In this document: piece after piece, positions 16,990 through 24,894 of the stretch
How the letters are laid out: every line of letters begins with the position of its first letter
How positions within the stretch are numbered: the first letter of the stretch is position 1
Assembly (NCBI GenBank): GCA_942491535.1
Contig: CALOBV010000026.1
Location: 62,001-126,000, forward strand
DNA from: JAUVKT01 sp942491535
Lineage (GTDB): Bacteria; Bacteroidota; Bacteroidia; Bacteroidales; VadinHA17
Direction: 5' to 3'
Length of the DNA: 64,000 nt
Notes under the pieces: model-generated
What the model was told of the DNA's origin: nothing
Database searches by the model: none
What the model saw: the letters and a program-made list of their open reading frames with translations, nothing else
Position numbers and translations under genes: made by a program

Positions 16990-18390
16990 ATGAAAATAAA
17001 ATTTCTCGGAGCAGCACAGGAGGTGACTGGCAGCAAACACCTTATTACCACAAATTCAGGAACTAAAATATTGCTTGATTGTGGCATGTACCAGGGTAAA
17101 GGATTGGAGACTGACAGCCTGAACCGTAAACTTGGGCTCAATCCTTCTGAGATAGATTACCTGTTATTATCTCATGCCCATATCGACCACTCAGGGCTTA
17201 TTCCATATATCTACAAACTTGGATTCAGAGGATCAATTATATGCACCAGTGCTACCAGGGATCTATGTGCAATTATGCTTGCAGACTCGGGATCAATACA
17301 GGAACATGATACCAGAACTTTCAATAAGAAGAGGGCATGGAAGGGCCTTGATCCGGTTGAACCACTATATACAAAAGCCGATGCTTCTGAATGCATGAAC
17401 CTGTTTATTGGTATTGCCTATAATCGTCTCTACAAGATTAACAATGAAATCTCTGTGGAGTTTACTCACACCGGACATATGCTTGGCGGAGGTGTTGCAA
17501 ATATTGGAATCAATGAAAACAACAGGCTAGTTAAAATAGCTTATACAGGAGATATTGGCAGACCCGTAAATAGAATACTGGCTCCGCCAAAGCCATTTCC
17601 ACAGGCTGATTATCTAATTACCGAAGCCACATATGGAGACAGGCTACATCATGATAATATCCACGCCGAAAAAGAATTATTATCAGTAATTCATAAAACA
17701 TGTGTAGAAAAAGGAGGAAAATTAATCATCCCATCTTTTAGTGTTGGACGAACCCAGGATATAGTATATACTCTTAATAATTTCTACAACCAGGGAAGAC
17801 TTCCAAAAATTGACATTTATGTTGACAGTCCACTTGCCGTAAACGCAACAGAAATTTTCAGACTACATCCGGAATGCTTTAACCGTGATATCCTGGAGAT
17901 AATGGAAAGAGATTCTGACCCCTTTGGTTTTAATAACCTGTTTTATATTAAAATGGCTGAGGATTCCAAAAAGCTTAATAAGATAAAAAAACCTGTAGTA
18001 ATAATTTCAGCATCAGGGATGATGGAAGCCGGAAGAGTTAAGCACCACCTTGCCAACAATATTTCAGATCCCAGGAACACTGTTCTTGCTGTTGGATATT
18101 GCGCCCCAAGAACACTGGGAGCAAGACTTCTAAGGGGAGAAAAAGAGATATCCATTCATGGCAATAAGTACCCGGTTGAAGCTGAAATCAGACGACTGGA
18201 TTCCTACAGCGGTCACGGAGATTATAAAGAAATGGCTGATTTTCTATCCTGTCAGAACCCGAAACTAATAAAAAAGACCTTCCTGGTACACGGAGAATTA
18301 GAAGCCCAATCGAAATATAAATCATACCTCGGGAAAAGAGGATTTTCAAATATCAACATTCCCGAGGTCGGAAATGAATTTGAAATATAG
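16990..18390 (+). CDS. MBL-fold beta-CASP nuclease (RNA specificity domain)
   Basis: 466 residues. Motif 2 of the metallo-beta-lactamase fold, HAHIDHSG, is at residues 62-69. A later metal His lies in FTHTGHMLGGG and the metal Asp in AYTGDIGRP (about 184-191). A beta-CASP insert follows (about 245-370, with IIPSFSVGRTQDIV), then the RNA-metabolising MBL C-terminal motif (SASGMMEAGRVKHHL and YSGHGDYKEM, SFLVHGE-like FLVHGELEAQ). The family comprises Ysh1/CPSF-73-like and RNase J-related nucleases acting on RNA 3' processing or decay. The start ATG overlaps the leader whose decayed copy lies at 13821. Confidence 0.92.
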   Translation: MKIKFLGAAQEVTGSKHLITTNSGTKILLDCGMYQGKGLETDSLNRKLGLNPSEIDYLLLSHAHIDHSGLIPYIYKLGFRGSIICTSATRDLCAIMLADSGSIQEHDTRTFNKKRAWKGLDPVEPLYTKADASECMNLFIGIAYNRLYKINNEISVEFTHTGHMLGGGVANIGINENNRLVKIAYTGDIGRPVNRILAPPKPFPQADYLITEATYGDRLHHDNIHAEKELLSVIHKTCVEKGGKLIIPSFSVGRTQDIVYTLNNFYNQGRLPKIDIYVDSPLAVNATEIFRLHPECFNRDILEIMERDSDPFGFNNLFYIKMAEDSKKLNKIKKPVVIISASGMMEAGRVKHHLANNISDPRNTVLAVGYCAPRTLGARLLRGEKEISIHGNKYPVEAEIRRLDSYSGHGDYKEMADFLSCQNPKLIKKTFLVHGELEAQSKYKSYLGKRGFSNINIPEVGNEFEI

Positions 18391-18546
18391 TCTGAGCAGA
18401 TACTGCTTAAATTAATTATATTCTAACTCGTTATATATATCTGTTTATCTGATTGTTACAAGTAATTATGTTTTTTTAGCAATTGCACTGTATAATCATA
18501 ATAATTGATATATTAGTCCACATTTTTTTTAAGAATAATATGAGCT

Positions 18547-20085
18547 ATGGCAAATGTAAAAACTACACCAGAGTCGGATAATATTCAGCTTAAATTTCTT
18601 ACTCCGGCAGATTTTGGAGAACTTAAAGAAGCAATGCTGGAAGTATATACCAATATGCAGAATTTGGTTTGGAGCGAGGATCAGATTAAAACTCTCCTTG
18701 AGAAATTCCCTGAGGGTCAGGTTGTGATCTGGGTTGATAATAAATTTGCCGGATGTGCTCTGTCTATCATTGTAGATTATTCAATCTTCGACAATAACCA
18801 TACCTATAGTCAGATAACTGGCGAATACACTTTCAAAACACACAACAGTGAAGGAGATATGCTGTATGGAATCGATGTTTTCATAAGACCATCTTTCAGG
18901 GGCTTAAGACTGGGTCGGAGATTATATGATTATAGAAAGGATCTCTGTGAAAGACTAAATCTCAAGGGTATAGCCTTCGGTGGCAGAATACCCAACTACC
19001 ATAAGTATTCCTCTGATCTTACACCAAAGGAATATATCTCGCAGGTAAGAAAGAAAGAGATTCATGATCCTGTACTTGACTTCCAGATGTCTAATGATTT
19101 TCATCCTGCTAAAATCCTAAAGGGTTACCTCACAGGAGATACTGAGTCTGAAGACTATGCCGTTTTGCTTGAGTGGGATAATATATACTACGAAAAACCT
19201 TCCAGGAAAGTATCACCTCTTAAAAAAATTGTCAGACTTGGCCTTATTCAATGGCAGATGAGATTGTACAAGGATATTGATGAACTTATGCAGCAGGCTG
19301 AATACTTCGTTGATGCTGTTTCGGGTTACAGATCTGACTTCGCTCTTTTTCCTGAATTTTTTAATGCACCTCTGATGGCCGAGAATAATCATTTATCAGA
19401 GCCTGAGGCCATAAGAGAACTTGCGATCCATACCGAGAGTCTTGTAAAAAGATTTTCAGAGCTTGCTATTTCTTATAATATAAATATAATTACAGGCAGC
19501 ATGCCAGAGCTGGTGGATGGTAACCTGTACAATGTTGGTTACTTATGCAAGAGAGATGGGGCTGTTGAAAGGTTTGAAAAGTTGCATGTGACTCCCGATG
19601 AGTATAAGGTATGGGGACTCCAGGGAGGTAAACATTTTAAAGCCTTTGACACAGATTGTGGAAAAATAGGAATCCTGATATGCTATGATATTGAATTTCC
19701 CGAGATGAGCAGACTCCTGGCAGATGAAGGAATGGACATACTCTTTGTACCCTATCTTACAGATACACAAAACGGATTTTCTCGTATCAGGAATTGTGCC
19801 CAGGCAAGAGCAATTGAGAATGAATGCTATGTTGCTATAGCAGGCAGTGTAGGAAATCTTCCCAAGGTGCATAATATGGACATACAGTATGGTCAGGCAA
19901 TGGTAGTTACACCCTGCGACTTTTCATTTCCTGCAAATGGCGTTAAAGCAGAAGCTACGCCAAATACCGAGATGATACTGATTGCAGATGTCGATATAGA
20001 CCTGCTTAGAGAACTTCACCAATTTGGAAGTGTACGGAACCTTAAAGACAGGAGAAAAGACATCTACCAATTAAAAAAGATTTGA
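18547..20085 (+). CDS. GNAT acetyltransferase fused to carbon-nitrogen hydrolase
   Basis: 512 residues in two domains. Residues about 12-180 are a GNAT fold (ITGEYTFKTH, then the acetyl-CoA loop RPSFRGLRLGRRLYDYRKDL). Residues about 228-500 are a nitrilase-superfamily domain with the Glu-Lys-Cys triad in FALFPEFFNAPLM (Glu), RFEKLHVTPDEY (Lys) and KIGILICYDIEFPE (Cys). This fusion is a known arrangement in Bacteroidota and other bacteria; its physiological amide substrate is not established. The acetyltransferase part may modify an amine released or used by the amidase part. It lies just upstream of the amino-acid cluster on the same strand (100-base gap) and could belong to it. Confidence 0.92.
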   Translation: MANVKTTPESDNIQLKFLTPADFGELKEAMLEVYTNMQNLVWSEDQIKTLLEKFPEGQVVIWVDNKFAGCALSIIVDYSIFDNNHTYSQITGEYTFKTHNSEGDMLYGIDVFIRPSFRGLRLGRRLYDYRKDLCERLNLKGIAFGGRIPNYHKYSSDLTPKEYISQVRKKEIHDPVLDFQMSNDFHPAKILKGYLTGDTESEDYAVLLEWDNIYYEKPSRKVSPLKKIVRLGLIQWQMRLYKDIDELMQQAEYFVDAVSGYRSDFALFPEFFNAPLMAENNHLSEPEAIRELAIHTESLVKRFSELAISYNINIITGSMPELVDGNLYNVGYLCKRDGAVERFEKLHVTPDEYKVWGLQGGKHFKAFDTDCGKIGILICYDIEFPEMSRLLADEGMDILFVPYLTDTQNGFSRIRNCAQARAIENECYVAIAGSVGNLPKVHNMDIQYGQAMVVTPCDFSFPANGVKAEATPNTEMILIADVDIDLLRELHQFGSVRNLKDRRKDIYQLKKI

Positions 20086-20185
20086 GATCCGACACCTGCT
20101 AAATTTACCTTATTATCATCCTTTTATTCCTTGAATAATTGTAATTTGTATTCAGTAAACTATTACTGTAATTAAAACAACTGTA

Positions 20186-21250
20186 ATGCCAAATATACTT
20201 GATGGAGTAAAATCTGCCGATATTAAAATCTCCAGGGAAACAAACAACCTGAGTGCCCTGGTAAAGGATACCAGTCTATCAATTGTAGACAGGATTGAGG
20301 CATTTGAGGATATTATTAGCATTGAGATCGGTGATACATCTCTTAACAGGGCCCGAAACCTTGAAAGAGAGTTAAACCTCAGACAGCTTTACCTCAAGTA
20401 TGAGGGTGAAAACCCATCGGGAACGCAGAAAGACAGAATAGCATTTGCACAGATAAGGGATGCATTCAGAAGAGACTTTAATATTGTGTCACTGGCAACA
20501 TGCGGAAACTACGGCGTAGCAATGGCCTATGCGGCATTCCTTGCAGGGATTAAGTGTAAGATATTCATTCCCGAAACCTACCATACCGATCGTTTAAAGG
20601 AAATGCAGGCTTTCGATGCTGAAATTATCAGGTTGCCCGGCACCTATGAAGATACAGTGAGAGAATCAAGCCTTCTTGCGTTAAAAAATGATTGGTATGA
20701 TGCCAATCCGGGCAGTGCTAACACTTCGCTTCAAATATCAGCTTATGCTGAGATAGCTTTCGAGATTTATGACCAGCTTCGTGATGCTCCCAGGATTATT
20801 GCTGCACCCGTGTCTAACGGAACTCTTCTTGCAGGAATATATCGGGGTTTTGTAAGTCTGTATAAAAGAGGAAAAACATCAAGAATTCCAATCTTTATTG
20901 CGGGGTCGGCAGCTAATAAGAATCCAATAATAACATCATTTAAAGCCGGCCTGGATTATTGCAAAGACATTGACCCCGGCAAAATAAAGGAAACAGCTAT
21001 TAACGAACCTCTTATAAACTGGCATAGTTTTGATGGGAACGAGGCACTTTATGCACTTCAGCAATCAGGAGGGGCGGCTAATCATATAAGCGACAATAAG
21101 ATGAAAGATATGAGTGCATTTCTTCACAAAAAAGAAGGATATAGAATACTTCCTGCATCAACGTCAGGTTTAATAGCTCTGATCCTTATGCATGAACGAT
21201 CTGAACTATTAAGTGACAGGTATGTGGCAATTTTAACCGGAAAATATTAG
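20186..21250 (+). CDS. PLP-dependent fold-type II enzyme (threonine synthase-like)
   Basis: 354 residues. The PLP lysine is in GENPSGTQKDRIAF (about residues 73-86), and the substrate/phosphate loop is seen in SLATCGNYGVAMAYAAFLAG. The closest families are threonine synthase and tryptophan-synthase beta-like enzymes; it is shorter than housekeeping threonine synthase and lacks its N-terminal domain, so a specialised amino-acid lyase or synthase is likely. Its stop codon is followed by only three bases before the DUF1611 start, showing co-transcription. The substrate is inferred from the neighbours to be an amino acid related to glutamate, but the sequence does not prove this. Confidence 0.8.
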   Translation: MPNILDGVKSADIKISRETNNLSALVKDTSLSIVDRIEAFEDIISIEIGDTSLNRARNLERELNLRQLYLKYEGENPSGTQKDRIAFAQIRDAFRRDFNIVSLATCGNYGVAMAYAAFLAGIKCKIFIPETYHTDRLKEMQAFDAEIIRLPGTYEDTVRESSLLALKNDWYDANPGSANTSLQISAYAEIAFEIYDQLRDAPRIIAAPVSNGTLLAGIYRGFVSLYKRGKTSRIPIFIAGSAANKNPIITSFKAGLDYCKDIDPGKIKETAINEPLINWHSFDGNEALYALQQSGGAANHISDNKMKDMSAFLHKKEGYRILPASTSGLIALILMHERSELLSDRYVAILTGKY

Positions 21251-21253
21251 ACA

Positions 21254-22324
21254 ATGAAAAAATCTATTGATGGTAAGGCGATAGTATATGCTGAGGGTGC
21301 ATTTAATACCCCTTATGGGAAGACAGCACATGGACTGGTACGATTTACAGAAAGATACGAGATTGTTGGGGTTATAGACCACGTATATGCGGGGCAGGAT
21401 GCAGGAAAAGTACTTGATAATTCAAAGTGCAATATACCCATATTCAAAGATTTATCTGAAGCTATGGAAAATTTGGGTCCTGATAAAAAACCGGAAACAT
21501 TTGTTATAGGACTCGCAACAGATGGTGGTCTGCTACCCGAAAAGGGTAGAAAAGCTGTAAAGCAGGCACTGCTAAAAGGTATGAATATTGACAGTGGTCT
21601 TCACGACTATATATATAAAGACCCTGAACTAATGGCTATTGCATCAAAAAACAAATGCCGCGTAAGGGATATCAGGAAGACTAAGGAAAGAGAGGAGCTC
21701 CACTTCTTTACCGGTAAAATTGAAGAAGTAGACTGTCTTAAAATTGCACTTCTGGGTACAGACTCAGCTGTAGGAAAGCGAACCACTGCATGGATCATTG
21801 TACATGCTATGAGAAAAGCCGGTTTTAAAGCCCAGCTGGTAGGAACAGGACAAACAGCATGGATGCAGGGAGCAAAATATTCTATGATAATGGATAGTTG
21901 TATTAATGATTTTGTCGCCGGAGAAATTGAACATGCCGTATATGAAGCATGGAAATGCGAATCTCCAGACATTATAGTTATCGAAGGCCAGGGTAGTCTA
22001 ATGAACCCGGCTTATCCGGGAGGCTTTGAAATTCTGGCTGCAGGGCGACCGGATTACGTAGTCCTTCAGCATGCTCCTAAAAGAATAGAATATGATGGTT
22101 TCCCCGGATACCCTCTTCATCCTCTCGATAAGCAGATAGAAGCAATAGAATTATTATCAGGAAAGGATGTAATTGCTGTTACTATAAATCATGAAGGAAT
22201 GGCTGATAGCGAGATTATTGCTGAGTGTAAAAATATAGAAAACAAAATCGGTCTTCCAACATTTGATGTCTTAAGATACAGCCCCGAAAGGCTTGTCGAA
22301 CTACTTTCAAAGATGCTAAAATGA
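21254..22324 (+). CDS. DUF1611 family protein (DgcN-like D-glutamate N-acetyltransferase family)
   Basis: 356 residues. The N-terminal part (about 1-150) is Rossmann-like, and the C-terminal P-loop-type domain starts at LKIALLGTDSAVGKRTTAWI (about 172-191) with the conserved VGTGQTAWMQG and DIIVIEGQGSLMNPAYPGG. DUF1611 proteins include DgcN, reported as a D-glutamate N-acetyltransferase acting with the racemase DgcA, a member of the dipeptide-epimerase family. The next recognised gene here is such an epimerase-family enzyme, which supports that assignment; it remains an inference. The stop overlaps the ATG of a 30-codon ORF (ATGA). Confidence 0.8.
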   Translation: MKKSIDGKAIVYAEGAFNTPYGKTAHGLVRFTERYEIVGVIDHVYAGQDAGKVLDNSKCNIPIFKDLSEAMENLGPDKKPETFVIGLATDGGLLPEKGRKAVKQALLKGMNIDSGLHDYIYKDPELMAIASKNKCRVRDIRKTKEREELHFFTGKIEEVDCLKIALLGTDSAVGKRTTAWIIVHAMRKAGFKAQLVGTGQTAWMQGAKYSMIMDSCINDFVAGEIEHAVYEAWKCESPDIIVIEGQGSLMNPAYPGGFEILAAGRPDYVVLQHAPKRIEYDGFPGYPLHPLDKQIEAIELLSGKDVIAVTINHEGMADSEIIAECKNIENKIGLPTFDVLRYSPERLVELLSKMLK

Positions 22325-22413
22325 TAAGCCAGGCACTTAGGCGGGAACTTGTAGATATGGATAAGGCTACCCCTGGGACAGCTGAGAAGGGTCATAAGAT
22401 GTGGGATTTATGA
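22321..22413 (+). CDS. Possible short ORF overlapping the DUF1611 stop (30 aa)
   Basis: ATGA overlap with the DUF1611 stop, then 30 codons, MISQALRRELVDMDKATPGT with a 10-residue tail. A second short frame (22422-22487, 21 aa, MTEFVETIKNTPSSELFQNR) ends with TAATG that overlaps the next gene start. The two could be halves of one frameshifted small protein of about 50-55 aa, or translational-coupling leaders. No family is recognised. Confidence 0.3.
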   Translation: MISQALRRELVDMDKATPGTAEKGHKMWDL

Positions 22414-22486
22414 TTTGTAAGATGACCGAATTTGTTGAGACTATTAAGAACACTCCATCAAGTGAATTATTTCAAAACAGGTACTA

Positions 22487-23560
22487 ATGAAAATTGTTAG
22501 CATAGAATACTTCAGACTGGATATGCCACTGGCAATGCCATATACAATCGCTTATGAAACAATTGAGAAAACAAGTAATATCATTTTAAAGATTAATACC
22601 GACACCGGACTCTCAGGTTGGGGCTGTGCTGCACCAGACAAACAGGTAACCGGTGAAAGTGCTGAAGAAGTAATATATAATATTACAACACACCTGGAGT
22701 CAGTTCTTGTGGGTGAATGTCCTTTCCAGATTGCCAGGTATAACATGATATTAAAAACCTTGTTGCCAGGGGCATCATCAACACTTGCCATGGTCGACAT
22801 AGCACTTTACGACCTTCTTGCAAGAAAAGCTAAATTACCCCTTTATAAGCTCCTTGGAGGATTCAGAAATAGTATACATACAAGTATTACGATTGGAATC
22901 CTGCCCCTTAAAGAAACCCTCGACCAGACAAAGTACTTCCTCTCTAAGGGATTCTCAATTTTAAAGCTTAAAGGAGGGATCAATCTTGAAGAGGATATTG
23001 AAAAGATCCGAAAGATGAGAGAAAAATACGGACATGAATTTATGCTCAGGTTTGATGCAAACCAGGGATATACAAGTAAACAGGCGATAGAGTTTATTCA
23101 GAAAGCTGGAAGTAATAATATTGAGATTCTGGAACAACCAACCAGCCTGCTTAATGAAGAGAAGCTGGGATTAGTAAAAGAAGGAGTTGATGTTCCTGTA
23201 ATGGCAGATGAAAGTATAAAAACACTTAAGGATGCATACAGGCTGGCAAGCAATGATGTTATTGATATGGTAAATATTAAATTAATGAAAGTGGGCGGTA
23301 TCCTGGAATCACAGCATATTAATTCTGTATCAAAAGCTGCAGGCATTGAGGTTATGGTAGGCTGTATTGATGAGTGTGCTCTCGGTATTTCAGCAGGACT
23401 GCATTTTGCTCTTAGTCGACCCAATATAGAATATGCTGATCTTGACGGTCATCTTGATCTGTTGGAAGACCCATTTAGCGACTTATTCAGGCTTAGTAAC
23501 GGCGAACTATTCCCATCTGATTCACCAGGACTTGGAAAAATGCCCGGCCTATTTGCCTAG
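22487..23560 (+). CDS. Enolase-superfamily dipeptide epimerase / DgcA-like racemase
   Basis: 357 residues with the muconate-lactonizing subgroup layout: capping domain (about 1-125), then the barrel with the catalytic KxK in FSILKLKGGIN (about 157-167). Metal ligands are in RFDANQGY (Asp), EILEQP (Glu) and VMADES (Asp), and the second catalytic Lys is in MVNIKLMKVGG; a terminal GCIDECALGI loop follows. The closest characterised families are L-Ala-D/L-Glu epimerase and DgcA, the N-acetyl-D-glutamate racemase. The DUF1611 gene just upstream favours the DgcA-type role over cell-wall peptide recycling. The choice cannot be settled by eye. Confidence 0.88.
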   Translation: MKIVSIEYFRLDMPLAMPYTIAYETIEKTSNIILKINTDTGLSGWGCAAPDKQVTGESAEEVIYNITTHLESVLVGECPFQIARYNMILKTLLPGASSTLAMVDIALYDLLARKAKLPLYKLLGGFRNSIHTSITIGILPLKETLDQTKYFLSKGFSILKLKGGINLEEDIEKIRKMREKYGHEFMLRFDANQGYTSKQAIEFIQKAGSNNIEILEQPTSLLNEEKLGLVKEGVDVPVMADESIKTLKDAYRLASNDVIDMVNIKLMKVGGILESQHINSVSKAAGIEVMVGCIDECALGISAGLHFALSRPNIEYADLDGHLDLLEDPFSDLFRLSNGELFPSDSPGLGKMPGLFA

Positions 23561-23583
23561 CTCTTAGTATGGAGCAAGGGGGA

Positions 23584-24754
23584 TCAGGTATTTGAGTTCA
23601 TTGTAATGGCCACATCTTTTAATTTTTCAATTATCGGTATATTCTGCGGACACAATGGTTCGCAGTTACCACATTCAACACAGGCAGATGCTTTTTGATC
23701 CGGATTAAGAACTGAATTGTAAATAATCTTCGAATTAGCCCTTATATTGTTATCGTCGAAGCGGTGATAATCGTTATAATATGAAAAATTTCGTGGTATG
23801 TCAACTCCGTGTGGACAGGGCATACAATAGCCACAGGTAGTACAATCGACCTTGACTATTGAGTGCATAACATCTTTTACGCGATCAACAGCTTCTATTT
23901 CGTCCCTGTTTAAGCATCCCACTTTAGCCTCAGCTGCGACATTAATATTCTCAACTACCTGCTCCAGTGTATTCATTCCACTCAATACTACATGCACATC
24001 CTTGCTGATTCCATAGCCAGCTCAGGGCCCAGTCTACTGGTTTCCGGTCGGGATTAGCTGATTTAAAAACCTTCTTTGCATCATCGGGCATATTTACCGC
24101 CAGGCTGCCACCCTTGAGAGGCTCCATAATTACTATACCAAGTCCTTTTTCAACAGCATATTCAAGTCCTTCTTTACCAGCCTGGTAATTCTCATCAAGG
24201 TAATTATACTGGATCTGGCAGAAATCCCAGTTATAAGCATCAACGATCTCTTTAAACAGGTCAACACTGTCGTCGTGAAAAGAAAAACCGGCATATCTAA
24301 TCCTGCCATCCCCCCTGGCGCTGTCTAAAAAGTCTGCTATACCCATGGGAACCATTGAGCTCCAGTATTTTGAATTAAGAGCATGAACAAGGTAAAAATC
24401 GATATGATCTGTCTGCAATCTTTTTAGCTGCTTATTAAGAAATATATCCATATCCTCCCTCTTCTCAATAAACCAGCATGGCAGCTTGGTTGCCAGCATC
24501 ACCTTATCCCTGTATCCGCTGGCAAGCACCCTTCCGACAAAGGGTTCACTTGCACCGCCAAGCACAGTTGCGCCATGATAGGGATATGCTGTATCTATAT
24601 AATTCACCCCATTATCAATAGCATATTTCAGCATCTGCTCAGACTTCTCTTCATCAATTTTTGTTACATCACCATCCAGTATCGGAAATCTCATACATCC
24701 GAAACCAAGAATCGATAATTCTTCTTTAATACGTGGCATTTTTCTATATAGCAT
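23584..24754 (-). pseudogene. Aldo/keto reductase with C-terminal 4Fe-4S domain, frameshifted
   Basis: One gene of about 389 codons read in two frames. The N-terminal part (24754 to about 23999) is a TIM-barrel aldo/keto reductase: ELSILGFGCMRFP, the catalytic DTAYPYHG and FYLVHALNSKYW. The C-terminal part (to 23584) carries two ferredoxin cysteine clusters, CTTCGYCMPCPHG and CVECGNCEPLCP, as in the AKR subfamily with a 4Fe-4S ferredoxin module. The break is at 23998: removing one base joins WNQQG to VHVVLSGMNTLEQ, the normal family sequence. Both halves are otherwise undamaged, so a sequencing insertion is as likely as real loss. Confidence 0.88.
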
Positions 24755-24765
24755 ACCTCTTGTTG

Positions 24766-24892
24766 TTGAATTGTTTAATTGTTTAATTGTTAAATCGTTT
24801 AATTGTTAAATTGTTAAATTGTTAAATTGTTAAAATTCTAAATCTGTTAAACCCTTTCAGCTTTTTCAACCTTTTCAACCTTTTCAATCTTC
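24766..24892. repeat. Octamer (AATTGTTA) then nonamer (TTTTCAACC) arrays
   Basis: 24766-24838 is a run of AATTGTTT/AATTGTTA 8-base words. 24846-24885 is a run of TTTTCAACC 9-base words. Together they fill the gap between the AKR start and the M14 peptidase stop. Confidence 0.9.
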
Positions 24893-24894
24893 CC

